Notes under the pieces: model-generated
The model's input: the letters and a program-made list of their open reading frames with translations, nothing else
Told to the model about the DNA's origin: nothing
The model's database searches: none
From: Rhodospirillum sp.
Lineage (GTDB): Bacteria > Pseudomonadota > Alphaproteobacteria > Dongiales > Dongiaceae
Direction: 5' to 3'
DNA: 64,000 nt
Assembly (NCBI GenBank): GCA_013822765.1
Contig: PNKY01000015.1
Location: 1-64,000, forward strand
Translations under genes and position numbers: made by a program
In this document: piece by piece, positions 24,331 to 32,932 of the stretch
Position numbering within the stretch: position 1 is the first letter of the stretch
Layout: each line of letters opens with the position of its first letter

Positions 24331-25203
24331 CTAGGTCTGCGGGGCCTGCTCGTTGATCTCGCGGGTGCGCTGGCTGATGCGGCGGATGATCTCTGCAACC
24401 GGAGAATTGGCGTTTGCCGCGCCGCCCAACGCCTCGGCTTCAATCAGCTTGCGCTCGGCGTCGAGCAGGGCATTCACCAGTTCCTGCTCCTGCGGGGTCG
24501 CCTCCGCGGGCTCGGCGTCCGGCTCGGTGACGATGTCACCGGCTTCGCTCATCGCGACGTCGGCAATCGACTCCGGCTCGTTCTCGGTCTCTTCGAAATC
24601 CTCCACCGCCTCGGCGATCTGCGCTTCCTCCGGTTCGGGCTGCTGGGCAAGCGCCAGGCGGCCGGTGGTCTCGTTCGCCTTGGACACCGTCGCAACCACC
24701 GTCAGGCGGCCACGCGCCACTGTCGTCGCGGCGCCGCGCGACGCGGCAGCCTCGGGCGCGGCAGCGATCTCCGCGTCTTGCGTGTGTTCCTGCTTGATCA
24801 GGGTCTGGATGCCGCCTTCGAGCCGGCGCACGACGTCCTGGACGGCGTGCGGCTTGCGGCCTTCGACTGCGGCAAGCATCTCCAACAGCATGCGGCGCAA
24901 TTGCTCGTTCTGCACCTCGCGCTGGCCGAGGCGCGCCTGCGCCGCGCTCAAGGCGGCGTGGGCCTGGATGAGGGCGCCCTTAGCTTCGTCGCGCTCGCCG
25001 CTGAGCTTGCCGAGCGCCGTGCGCAGCTCGACCACTTCGCCTTTCAGCTTCTCGACTTCGTCGCGCTGGCGCGACAGCGAGCCTTCGACGATCGAGACGA
25101 TGTCGTTGAGGCGCAGGCCATAGCGGCGCTCTTCCTCGGCGCTCTGCTGCAGGCGCTCTTGAGCTGCGGCCACCCGCGATTGGAGTTCCGTCAGATCATC
25201 CAT
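24331..25203 (-). CDS. Predicted coiled-coil protein of unknown function
   Basis: 290 residues, no recognised domain. Residues ~1-110 are heptad-like and rich in E, R, L and Q (LTELQSRVAAAQERLQQSAE ... RQRDEVEKLKGEVVELRTAL), giving a long coiled coil. The middle and C-terminal parts are acidic and low complexity (EDFEETENEPESIADV), ending in a short helical piece PVAEIIRRISQRTREINEQA. No signal peptide or membrane helix, so cytosolic. It is preceded by a TTAA-containing palindrome at 25269. A structural or envelope-positioning role is possible but not shown. Confidence 0.75.
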   Translation of the reverse strand: MDDLTELQSRVAAAQERLQQSAEEERRYGLRLNDIVSIVEGSLSRQRDEVEKLKGEVVELRTALGKLSGERDEAKGALIQAHAALSAAQARLGQREVQNEQLRRMLLEMLAAVEGRKPHAVQDVVRRLEGGIQTLIKQEHTQDAEIAAAPEAAASRGAATTVARGRLTVVATVSKANETTGRLALAQQPEPEEAQIAEAVEDFEETENEPESIADVAMSEAGDIVTEPDAEPAEATPQEQELVNALLDAERKLIEAEALGGAANANSPVAEIIRRISQRTREINEQAPQT

Positions 25204-25268
25204 GAACGAAGCCTAACCCCTGAAATCACTGGAATCCCAGCGAAATCATGGCAGGGTATGGTGAAAAG

Positions 25269-25288
25269 ATCGTTAACGCATTAACGAT
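25269..25288. promoter_or_regulatory. Perfect 8-bp inverted repeat ATCGTTAA/TTAACGAT
   Basis: ATCGTTAA-cgca-TTAACGAT lies 65 bp upstream of the coiled-coil gene (minus strand, start 25203). Two TTAA boxes 4 bp apart within a perfect dyad make it a likely operator or promoter element. The spacing is shorter than the TTAA-N7-TTAA of the cell-cycle regulator CtrA. Confidence 0.45.
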
Positions 25289-25331
25289 GCAACCGGTCGG
25301 CGGGGAAAATCAGCGTGTTAGCAGCAGCTCG

Positions 25332-25931
25332 CTACCACTGCCGGACGCGGCCGGTATCGACGTGGACGAAGTCGGACTTCTTGTAGTAGCCGACGCCGCC
25401 AGCCTTCATGCCCAACGCCACCTGGCGCAGATCGCTCAGCGCGACGTCATGCAGCCGGATGTCGATCGCCTTGGCATCCATGTGCAGGCTGCGCTTGGCG
25501 ACGCCGCCGCCGCTGGCCGAAGCCAGCATGGCGTTGGTCTTTGGCGAGCGGTAGCCGGAGATGACCTGGAACGCCTTGCTGCTGCCGGTGCGGCGATGAA
25601 GCTCGACCAGCAGGTCGAGGAGATTAGGATCCATGCGCGCGACGTCGCCGCTGCGGTGATCGCGCAGCACGTAGTTGATGTCCTTCAGCGCGCCCTTGTC
25701 ATAGACGCCGTCGCGCCAATAGGTCGCCACGATCTTTTCGTTGGTGTGCGTGCTGACCAGGCCGAGCGTGCGCACACCGCTTTGCGGCATGGCGGCAAGC
25801 GCGCCCTGCAGCGGGCTGGCGACGGCGAGCGCGGCGGCGCCAAGGCCGAACGCCAACACCCGGCGGCGGCCGAGCAGCGTGTTGGAAAACGTCGAATCCT
25901 CAAGATCGGGGATCGAGTTCTGGTCGGTCAT
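25332..25931 (-). CDS. DUF882/YcbK-like exported protein (peptidase M15-type fold)
   Basis: 199 residues. The N-terminus has a twin-arginine-like export signal (LLGRRRVLAFGLGAAAL). The domain carries FQVISGYRSPKTNAML and SLHMDAKAIDIRL, matching the SGYRSP and H-x6-D zinc-ligand pattern of M15-type (MepK/YcbK) murein endopeptidases. It probably acts on peptidoglycan in the periplasm. ATG at 25931 chosen because GAGGGAG lies about 9 nt upstream; an ATG at 25940 is too close to that site. Confidence 0.85.
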   Translation of the reverse strand: MTDQNSIPDLEDSTFSNTLLGRRRVLAFGLGAAALAVASPLQGALAAMPQSGVRTLGLVSTHTNEKIVATYWRDGVYDKGALKDINYVLRDHRSGDVARMDPNLLDLLVELHRRTGSSKAFQVISGYRSPKTNAMLASASGGGVAKRSLHMDAKAIDIRLHDVALSDLRQVALGMKAGGVGYYKKSDFVHVDTGRVRQW

Positions 25932-26209
25932 ACGTCCCATTCTCCCTCGGCCCTGGCGCCGATCACCCGGCTCCAGTGCGGTATCGAAGATCGGATGGCC
26001 CGGTCGCAAATCGTCCCCCGGTTGCGACCACAGCTCGGAACCCCTTGGGGTCTGAGCCTAACCTATTGGTTCAAATGGAGAATGCCTCTCGGCCCTCTCA
26101 CTCTGAAACCGTGCCACAGGCTTATCGTTAATACAACCTCAAAAAACCTAGAGATTGGTTAACCCTGTGGCCCGGTTCACTGACAACGTTTGGGAAAAGG
26201 CTTGGTGGC

Positions 26210-27769
26210 TCAATAGCCGAGGGCGAGGCCGTCCTTGCGGGGCTCCGAGCCGGCGATCAAGACACCGCGCTTCCAGTCGATGGCGATGACCTGGCCGCCG
26301 CCGTGCGGGTCGTCGGCCTCGGCCGGCACGATACGGTGGCCGCGGGCGGTCAGGTCCCGGCGCAGGGCGTCAGGAATGCCGGCCTCCGCGGTGACGCCGT
26401 CGTTCTCGAAGAACAGGCGGGGGAAATCCAGGGCGGCCTGCGGGTCCATGCCGTAGTCCAGCATGTTGCCGAGCACCTGGGCCTGGCCGACCGGCTGGTA
26501 GTGGCCGCCCATGACCGCGAAGGAGACCAGGGCCTTGCCGCCCTTCGTGACCATCGCCGGGATAATGGTGTGCATCGGGCGCTTGCCGGGTCCGATGCAG
26601 TTGGGATGGCCGGGGTCGATCACGAAATTTGCGCCGCGGTTCTGCAGCACCACGCCGCTCTTCGGCGCCACGCGGGCGCTGCCGAAGCTGTAGTAGATCG
26701 AGTTGATGAAGCTGACGGCGGTGCGGTCCTTGTCCACCACGGTCAGGTAGGTGGTGTCCGGGTGCGGCAGCAGGAGATGTTCCGGCAAGTTACTCATGGC
26801 GCGCGCCGGGTCGATCGCGGCGGCGAGGCGCTTGGCGTGGGCGCGTGCCAGCAGGCGCTTCACCGGCACGCGGACGTGCTCGGGGTCAGCGATATGCCGG
26901 TCGCGCTCGGCGTAGGCCAGCTTGCTCGCTTCGATCTGGGTGTGGAAGCGATCGGCGGACAGCGGGTCCGCGGCCAACGGACATTCGGCGAGGATGTTGA
27001 GCAGCAGCAGCGCGGTCAGGCCCTGGCCCGGGGGCGGGCATTCAAATACGCGCGTGCCGTGATAGCCGGTCGAGATCGGCGCGGCATAGTCGCCGCGATG
27101 GCGCGCGAAGTCCTCGCGCGTGTGCAGGCTGCCCTCGGCGCGCAGGCGGCGCACGATGTCGTCGGCGATCCAGCCGCGGTAAAAGGCATCGGCGCCATCG
27201 CGCGCGATCGCCTTCATGGCTTTGGCGAGGGCGGGGAAAGCGATGCGATCGCCGGCGCGCGGCGCCTTGCCCTTGGGCAGCAGGATGGCGCGCGCGGCCG
27301 GATCGGCGCGCAAGCGGTCGACATTGCGGCGCCAATCGGCGGCGACCCTCGAAGCGACCGGGAATCCCTTGGCCGCGAGCGCGATGGCGGGCTGCAGCAG
27401 CCGGTCGATGCCAAGCTTGCCGTGATCGTTGGCGAGGCGGCACCATGCCTCGACCGCGCCCGGCACCGTCACCGAGTGCACGCTGTCGGGCGAGATCTGG
27501 CCGATGCCGCGATCCAGGAACCACTCGGCGCTGGCGGCGGCCGGCGCGCGGCCGGCGCCATTGTAGGCGATCACATTGTCGCCGCCCTTGGGCGCGATCA
27601 GCACGAAGCAATCGCCGCCGATGCCGGTCATGGCGGGCTCAATGACGGCGAGCGCGGCAGCCGCGGCGATGGCGGCATCGACCGCGTTGCCGCCGGCGCG
27701 CAGGATGTCGATGGCGATCAGGGTGGCGAGGGGATGAGAGGTTGCGGCCGCGCCGCGCTCTGCGATCAC
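26210..27769 (-). CDS. ggt: Gamma-glutamyltransferase family protein
   Basis: At least 519 residues. The proenzyme fold is clear: ATSHPLATLIAIDILRAGGN and AMTGIGGDCFVLI near the N-terminus, and the autocleavage site PDTTYLTVVD, with the first Thr (residue 339 in this numbering) as nucleophile of the small subunit. PGKRPMHTIIPAMV completes the conserved core. Such enzymes cleave or transfer gamma-glutamyl groups, as in glutathione; no signal peptide is seen, so a cytosolic acylase role is possible. The GTG at 27769 begins inside conserved text: the frame stays open upstream (FHPDRDFNQPRRSAVIAERG), so the real start is probably near 27814, where only CTG is available. Confidence 0.9.
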   Translation of the reverse strand: MIAERGAAATSHPLATLIAIDILRAGGNAVDAAIAAAAALAVIEPAMTGIGGDCFVLIAPKGGDNVIAYNGAGRAPAAASAEWFLDRGIGQISPDSVHSVTVPGAVEAWCRLANDHGKLGIDRLLQPAIALAAKGFPVASRVAADWRRNVDRLRADPAARAILLPKGKAPRAGDRIAFPALAKAMKAIARDGADAFYRGWIADDIVRRLRAEGSLHTREDFARHRGDYAAPISTGYHGTRVFECPPPGQGLTALLLLNILAECPLAADPLSADRFHTQIEASKLAYAERDRHIADPEHVRVPVKRLLARAHAKRLAAAIDPARAMSNLPEHLLLPHPDTTYLTVVDKDRTAVSFINSIYYSFGSARVAPKSGVVLQNRGANFVIDPGHPNCIGPGKRPMHTIIPAMVTKGGKALVSFAVMGGHYQPVGQAQVLGNMLDYGMDPQAALDFPRLFFENDGVTAEAGIPDALRRDLTARGHRIVPAEADDPHGGGQVIAIDWKRGVLIAGSEPRKDGLALGY

Positions 27770-27831
27770 CGCGGAACGCCGCGGCTGATTGAAGTCGCGA
27801 TCTGGATGGAACAGGGAAGAACTCCGTTGGG

Positions 27832-29052
27832 CTAGGGCACGATGGGCGCGGCGCCGGAACCCGTCAACGTCACAGGCCCTCCGGCCGGCGGAGTCACCGT
27901 ATAGACGACGGAGGTGTCAATCTGATTCGGTCCGAAGGTGTATCCGACCGAGATCACATCGTTGTTCGGCGTGGTGATGACTGGTCCGGTCTCAACGATA
28001 TTGGTGAAGCCGTCGTTGAACGGATTGTGCTGCAACTCGAACGAGCCGTTGACTGTGCCGAACGCGGTGCCGCCGGCGGTGAACGTCACCAGACCGTTGA
28101 AGTCGCGGCTGCCTAGATCGAGGCTGTAGAGGAAACTGTAGGCGCCACCGGCGCCCGGACCGCCGATGTCGATGCCGGTGCCCGAGAAATCGAGCTGGCC
28201 GCTCGGCAGGTTGCTGGTGGATTCGTATCCGAGATCCTGCAGCTGGGGGTCGCCATAAAGATCGTCGATGTCCTCGACGAAGGGCACGGCATCGGCGGTC
28301 GGCTGGCCGGACGCGTCGACCAATTGCTTGCCGCCGAGATAGCCGCCCTCGCCTGGACCGACGAGCGGATCGAACAGGCCGGCGAGGCGGCCCGCTGCTT
28401 CCTCGTCCAGGCGCTCGGGCTCGGTGATCGTTCCGTCCGGGCTGATCAGTACGAAGAAGCCGGTGCGCTTTAGAATTTTGCTGCCCTTGTCGGATTCGAT
28501 CAGGATCTGGCTCGGCTTCTTGCCGGCGGAATTCTGGTCGCCGGTACCGCTGAGCACCACGATGCAGCCGGTCGAATCGCAGTTGCCTTCGGTGGTGGTG
28601 CCGCGGATGGTGAGCACGGCGCTCGGCAGCTTGACCTTGGTGCCTTCCGGATTGTTGCGCGCGACGCCGCCGGTCACCAGGCGGAACGCGCCCTGCGTCA
28701 CTGACGCCGACAGTGCCGAGCCGGCATTGTCCGGGTCGTAGACGAACTCGTCGATCACCAGCGAGGCGTTCTCGCCCATGGTGATGGCGGTCTGGTCCAG
28801 CAGCATGATCTGCAGGCGCGACTTGGTGCGGGTGCTGACCGCATCGCCCATCACCACGTCCTCGCCGCTCGCGACCTGCTCGAGCGTGGTCTGGCGGGCA
28901 GGCGATTCGAGCCGGGCCTCGCCCTGAACCGCGCCGGTCACGCCGGCGGCATCGCCCAGCTTGGCCGCTGCGGGCAGCGGCGCCAGCCCGACCAGCAAGC
29001 CCAACGCTAAGCCGGGGCCCAACGCCAGATTGCGATACTGCATCGTCCTCAT
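27832..29052 (-). CDS. FecR-domain exported protein
   Basis: 406 residues. Signal peptide to about residue 30 (ALGLLVGLAPLPAAA). A FecR-type domain follows: VVMGDAVSTRTKSRLQIMLL, DQTAITMGENASLVIDEFVY, FRLVTGGVARNN, VRTPSA-equivalent VKLPSAVLTIRGTT. The C-terminal ~150 residues are Gly/Ser/Asp-rich and beta-like (LDFSGTGIDIGGPGAG .. FTAGGTAFGTVNGSF). Unlike the sigma-regulator FecR it has no N-terminal cytoplasmic domain, so it is a periplasmic or surface structural protein. Divergent from the hydrolase gene; its likely partner is the TPR/beta-barrel gene at 31204. Confidence 0.85.
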   Translation of the reverse strand: MRTMQYRNLALGPGLALGLLVGLAPLPAAAKLGDAAGVTGAVQGEARLESPARQTTLEQVASGEDVVMGDAVSTRTKSRLQIMLLDQTAITMGENASLVIDEFVYDPDNAGSALSASVTQGAFRLVTGGVARNNPEGTKVKLPSAVLTIRGTTTEGNCDSTGCIVVLSGTGDQNSAGKKPSQILIESDKGSKILKRTGFFVLISPDGTITEPERLDEEAAGRLAGLFDPLVGPGEGGYLGGKQLVDASGQPTADAVPFVEDIDDLYGDPQLQDLGYESTSNLPSGQLDFSGTGIDIGGPGAGGAYSFLYSLDLGSRDFNGLVTFTAGGTAFGTVNGSFELQHNPFNDGFTNIVETGPVITTPNNDVISVGYTFGPNQIDTSVVYTVTPPAGGPVTLTGSGAAPIVP

Positions 29053-29209
29053 GACGTCCTCGCTTGCCGAACGGCTGCAAACACTTAGCGGAAATACAGA
29101 AGCAGGAGTTGAGCCCGAATCGGCCCCCAGCGCAAGCCCGCGTTGCGACCGTTTGGGTTGCAGGCTAGGCTCAAAGCGGGGAGCGGGGGCGTTAGTTCAG
29201 GGGGACGTG

Positions 29210-31126
29210 ATGCACATCACTCGGCTCGCGGCGGCAATCGCGCTGCTCGGTCCATGGCTTTGCGGCGCCGCGAGCGCAGCCGACACGCTGAAGGCGACCA
29301 TCGACCGGCTGGGCGGCCAGCCCTGCCGCGTCGGGGAGCTGACCTGCGTGTCGGTCGAGGTGCCGGTCGACTACCGCGCCAACACCGGCCCCAAGATCAA
29401 GATCGAATATGCCGTCAGCTTCGCCAGCGGGGAGAGCAAGGGCGTCCTGTTCTACGTGGTGGGCGGGCCGGGCGGCAGCGGCATCGGCGTTGCCGACGAT
29501 TATCTGTCAGCCTTCGATGCGCGCCTGACCGAGAACATGGACATCGTGTTCTTCGACCAGCGCGGGGTTGGCCCCGACCACGGCATCGAATGCCCCAAGG
29601 CGCAAGGCGCGTTCGACATGGCGGAGATCAAGGTCGATAAGCCGGACGGGGCGATCGCGGCCGCTAAGACCTTCGCCACCGATTGCGCGGCGGAACTCAA
29701 ATCGCGCGACCTGCTGGGGTTCGTCGATACCGAGGTGGCGATCCGCGACCTGGAGGAATTCCGGCAGAAGATCGGCGTGCCCAAGGTGTGGATCTACGGC
29801 GAAAGCTACGGCACGCAATTCTCCCAGCAATACGCCACGACGTTCCCGACCGCGGTCAAGGGCGTGGTGCTCGATGGCGTGGTGGATCTGGCGCTGGATT
29901 TCGATGGCTACTACGCGTCCTACACCGAGGCTGCCGAGAGAGTCCTGGCGCGGGTGCTGGCCGCCTGCGGCGACAGCGCGGCCTGCGCCAAGGACATGCA
30001 GGGCGACGCCGCGGCCTCCTATGACTCCTTGGCGGCGAAGCTGCCGGTCGAGGTCGATTTCCCGCTCGGCGATGGCACCACCGTCAAGCGCCAGCTGACG
30101 TCGGCCTTGCTGGAAGCCAACGCGTTCTACGCGCTCTATGGCCCGGACGACCGCGCGACCTTCCTGCGCGCGCTGGCGGCGACGTCGCGCGGCGAGCTGC
30201 TTCCGATGCTGCGCCTGAGCTACTCGAACCTGGCGGTCGATCCGGAGACCGAGGAAGGCGTGGCGGACCCGGCCTGGTTCGGCGCCGCCTACTACGCCAT
30301 CACCTGCACCGACTATGCCGAAGGCACGGCCGACAGCGAGGAGACTGCACGCGCGGTCATCGAACGGGCGAAGGCGTTTGCGCCGCGTGCGCCGCGCCTG
30401 CTGCGATCCTACTTCGCCGAGCGCCTGGCCTGCGCCTTCTGGCCGAAGCGCGGATCGAACGAGCGGCCGAAGCCCTATGCCGGCGGCGAGTTCCCGACCC
30501 TCATCCTCAACGCCGATGCCGACCCGATCACGCCGATCACCATGTCCTATGCGATCCTGGACAATGCCACGAACAGCTACATGGTCGCGATGAAGAACGG
30601 GCCGCACGTGATCTGGGGCCGCGGGCTGAGCTGCCCGGACGAGATCGTGTTCGCGCTGATGTTCGACGGCACGACGCCGGAGGATAAGGAGCAGGTCTGC
30701 AGCCAGGAGCTGATCGGCAGCTATAAGCCGCTGACGCTGACCGACGCGGCGGCGGCCGGCGATGCGTTCCAGCTGGCGCGGGCGGTGGAGACCGAGATCG
30801 CGCAATCGCCGGAGCTCTCCAACTGGGACGGCGGCGACCCGCTCGCCGTCGGCTGCAGCTTCGGCGGCGTGGTGGAAGTGAGCGCCGCGGAGGAGGGCAC
30901 CGCCTACACCTTCAGCAAGTGCGGCTGGTGGCCGGACCTGGTGCTCGACGGCAGCGGCACGCAGATCGACGAGGGCGCGGAGAACATCGGGCTGACCCTG
31001 GACTTGGCGGTCAGCGGCGGGCACCAGGGGCAGATCACGTACCGGCACAATACGACGACGGACGGGATGACGCTCACCGGCACCTACGACGACAAGACGG
31101 TGACGACACCGCGCCCGATGCCGTGA
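29210..31126 (+). CDS. Secreted alpha/beta hydrolase, tripeptidyl-aminopeptidase (TAP)-like
   Basis: 638 residues with a signal peptide of about 24 residues. Text is typical of the TAP/S33 family: CVSVEVPVDY, oxyanion loop VVGGPGGSG (~83-91), FFDQRGVG (~114-121) and nucleophile Ser199 in YGESYGTQFSQQYA. The acid and base are probably the Asp of LNADADPITP and the His of NGPHVIWGR. The last ~100 residues are an extra beta-rich domain not usual in the family. It would hydrolyse N-terminal peptides or esters in the periplasm. It lies between the minus-strand FecR and beta-barrel genes but on the opposite strand. Confidence 0.88.
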   Translation: MHITRLAAAIALLGPWLCGAASAADTLKATIDRLGGQPCRVGELTCVSVEVPVDYRANTGPKIKIEYAVSFASGESKGVLFYVVGGPGGSGIGVADDYLSAFDARLTENMDIVFFDQRGVGPDHGIECPKAQGAFDMAEIKVDKPDGAIAAAKTFATDCAAELKSRDLLGFVDTEVAIRDLEEFRQKIGVPKVWIYGESYGTQFSQQYATTFPTAVKGVVLDGVVDLALDFDGYYASYTEAAERVLARVLAACGDSAACAKDMQGDAAASYDSLAAKLPVEVDFPLGDGTTVKRQLTSALLEANAFYALYGPDDRATFLRALAATSRGELLPMLRLSYSNLAVDPETEEGVADPAWFGAAYYAITCTDYAEGTADSEETARAVIERAKAFAPRAPRLLRSYFAERLACAFWPKRGSNERPKPYAGGEFPTLILNADADPITPITMSYAILDNATNSYMVAMKNGPHVIWGRGLSCPDEIVFALMFDGTTPEDKEQVCSQELIGSYKPLTLTDAAAAGDAFQLARAVETEIAQSPELSNWDGGDPLAVGCSFGGVVEVSAAEEGTAYTFSKCGWWPDLVLDGSGTQIDEGAENIGLTLDLAVSGGHQGQITYRHNTTTDGMTLTGTYDDKTVTTPRPMP

Positions 31127-31203
31127 TCGCGCAGCCGCGAGGCACCTCGCCGCTCGAGGACTTGGGCATAGCCGCTCCCATGACGAGATGAGAGAACGTG
31201 TCC

Positions 31204-32550
31204 TTAGAACTGGAACCGCTTGCTGACCGCGGCGCCGGCGCGGATGTTTTCGAAATCGTAGAGCTCGTTGTTCGAATCCTGATTGTAGTATTCGCCGTAG
31301 GTGGTCAGCAGCAGGCCTTCGAGGAAACCGGTCTGCTCCTCGCCGATCATGGTCGCGATCGGCACGCCGAGCGTGAGGCGGCCGCGATAGATCACGTCCT
31401 CTCGGTCGTCGCCGATGAACAGCGGGTCGAGCGCGTCGTAGCGGTCCCATTCGGCCGATACGTTGGTCACCAGGAAGATGCCGTGGCCGATGAGCCAGAG
31501 ATGGTCGATGTTGAGCCGGTCGCCATCAAAGCTCTCGAAATCGACGTCGGCGTCGAAGCGGCGGTGGGTGTAAGCGAAAGTCAGCTTGTTGTCGGCGCCA
31601 ATATACCAGTCGACGCCGACCCTGGCGGCGATGTCGAGGCCGTCCTGGATACTCGCTTCGAGATAATCCTCGGTGGCGTGGTAATCGTAGTCGGCGCCGC
31701 TGAAGGCGCCGAACAGGTTGATCGGATCGTTGACGCGCCAGTCGTAGCGCACTTCGGCCTGGAAGATGTCGACGTAGTCGTCCTGGCCCAGCCACAGATG
31801 GTTGTAGTTGACGTTCGGCGTCACGAAGATGTCGCCGATCTCCAGCCGGATGCCGGCCTGGGCGCCCACGGTCTGGGTGTCGAAATCGTCGAGCTCGATC
31901 TGGTCGCCGTCATAAAGCGTGACGTTGCCGAACAGCATGTGGCGGTCCTGGCCCGGCAGGTCATGCTCGACCGACAGGCGGGCCAGCGCCTGGATTGACT
32001 GGTCGTCCTCGGTCGGCGCGGCGTTGTTGAGCTCGAAACTGCCGACCACCGTCCGGACGCGGTTGACGTTGTTGCCGCCGGCGCGGTTGCTGTCGAACTG
32101 CATGCCGAGGCTGAGCAGCAGGTTGACCCGGGTGTCCTGCGATTGCTGGTCAATCGCATCGGCATAGCGCTCGATGTTGGTCCTGAGCTGCGGATCGATG
32201 TCCAGCTTCAGCAGGTCCTCGAACTCGTCCTTGGCCTCGCGCAGGTTGCCGAGGCGATAGAGCACAATGGCGCGCAGGGCACGGATGTTCGGCTCCTGCG
32301 GCGCGAGCAGGGTCAGGCGGTCCAGGGTCGCCGAGGCGCCGAGCAGGTCGCCGTCCCCGATCTGCTTCAGCGCGAAGCGATAGGACAGCATGATGTCGTC
32401 GGGACTCTCCAGCACCTGGTCGTAGGTGACGTCGCCGGAGTCGGGCAGGGCGTCATCCTGTGCCAACGCTCCGGCCGAGAGGCCAATCAACAGGGCAATA
32501 GCCCCGCAAAGTCCGGCCGCGCCGCGCGCGCTTGTCGGTCCGATGGGCAC
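31204..32550 (-). CDS. TPR plus outer-membrane beta-barrel protein (Slam-like)
   Basis: 448 residues. Signal peptide (LCGAIALLIGLSAGALAQ), then helical TPR-like repeats at ~40-125 (YRFALKQIGDGDLLGASATL, LRAIVLYRLGNLREAKDEFE), then ~300 residues of alternating polar/aromatic strands ending in Phe (AAVSKRFQF), the C-terminal BAM signal of outer-membrane barrels. TPR followed by a barrel is the layout of Slam surface-lipoprotein assembly proteins. GTG at 32550 chosen: GGGGGA lies 7 nt upstream and a TATAAT promoter at 32601 would leave the other GTG (32589) nearly leaderless. Confidence 0.82.
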   Translation of the reverse strand: MPIGPTSARGAAGLCGAIALLIGLSAGALAQDDALPDSGDVTYDQVLESPDDIMLSYRFALKQIGDGDLLGASATLDRLTLLAPQEPNIRALRAIVLYRLGNLREAKDEFEDLLKLDIDPQLRTNIERYADAIDQQSQDTRVNLLLSLGMQFDSNRAGGNNVNRVRTVVGSFELNNAAPTEDDQSIQALARLSVEHDLPGQDRHMLFGNVTLYDGDQIELDDFDTQTVGAQAGIRLEIGDIFVTPNVNYNHLWLGQDDYVDIFQAEVRYDWRVNDPINLFGAFSGADYDYHATEDYLEASIQDGLDIAARVGVDWYIGADNKLTFAYTHRRFDADVDFESFDGDRLNIDHLWLIGHGIFLVTNVSAEWDRYDALDPLFIGDDREDVIYRGRLTLGVPIATMIGEEQTGFLEGLLLTTYGEYYNQDSNNELYDFENIRAGAAVSKRFQF

Positions 32551-32600
32551 GGAATCCCCCGTAGGTCGCAGTGCCGCTTCCCCCGGCACCCGGCGCGCCC

Positions 32601-32628
32601 ATTATAGGTGGCGATTCCGCGCCGACAA
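32601..32628 (-). promoter_or_regulatory. Candidate sigma-70 promoter of the beta-barrel gene
   Basis: On the minus strand, TTGTCG (32623-32628), 16 bp, then TATAAT (32601-32606). Transcription would begin about 45 nt before the GTG start at 32550. This is the best sigma-70-type promoter match I noticed in the window. Confidence 0.55.
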
Positions 32629-32705
32629 CCCGGTCTTGATGCAAAGTCATCGGCTGTTGCGTGGAACCAGAAAATTGCAAGAACGCACATCAATTTCCTT
32701 CATCC

Positions 32706-32800
32706 GAGGTGGGGGTGGGGGCGACGGCGCTTCAGCTCGACGCGGTCTTCGCATGAGAGAGCAACCCCCACCCCAACCCTCCCCAACTTGGGGGAGGGGG
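32706..32800. repeat. Second copy of the GC-rich inverted intergenic repeat
   Basis: 32764-32800 (CCCCCACCCCAACCCTCCCC then AACTTGGGGGAGGGGG) is closely related to unit 2 of the pair at 12191-12230. A shorter G-rich partner (GAGGTGGGGGTGGGGGCG, from 32706) faces it, so the two-unit inverted layout is kept. Confidence 0.7.
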
Positions 32801-32932
32801 CAAAGCCGATGCGCGATTGGGCTAGCGCCGCGGCGTTTTCAGGCAAGCCAGCGGATATTCGGTCGGACCATGTTGCGCGCGCCCTGCAAGGCGGCTACCA
32901 ACCGGCTGGGCTGGCCATTTTTGGAGCGCGAC

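Larger units (their letters stand above)
32551..32932. other. 382-bp intergenic region between the beta-barrel gene and the hydantoinase-like gene
   Basis: Holds the minus-strand promoter at 32601-32628, a GC-rich inverted repeat pair at 32706-32800, and the start region of the hydantoinase-like gene including an alternative in-frame ATG at 32870. I see no small gene with a ribosome-binding site here. Confidence 0.6.

Noticed and set aside
26068..26076. GGTTCAAAT resembling a tRNA T-loop
   Set aside because: No matching acceptor, D or anticodon stems around it; chance match in an intergenic region.
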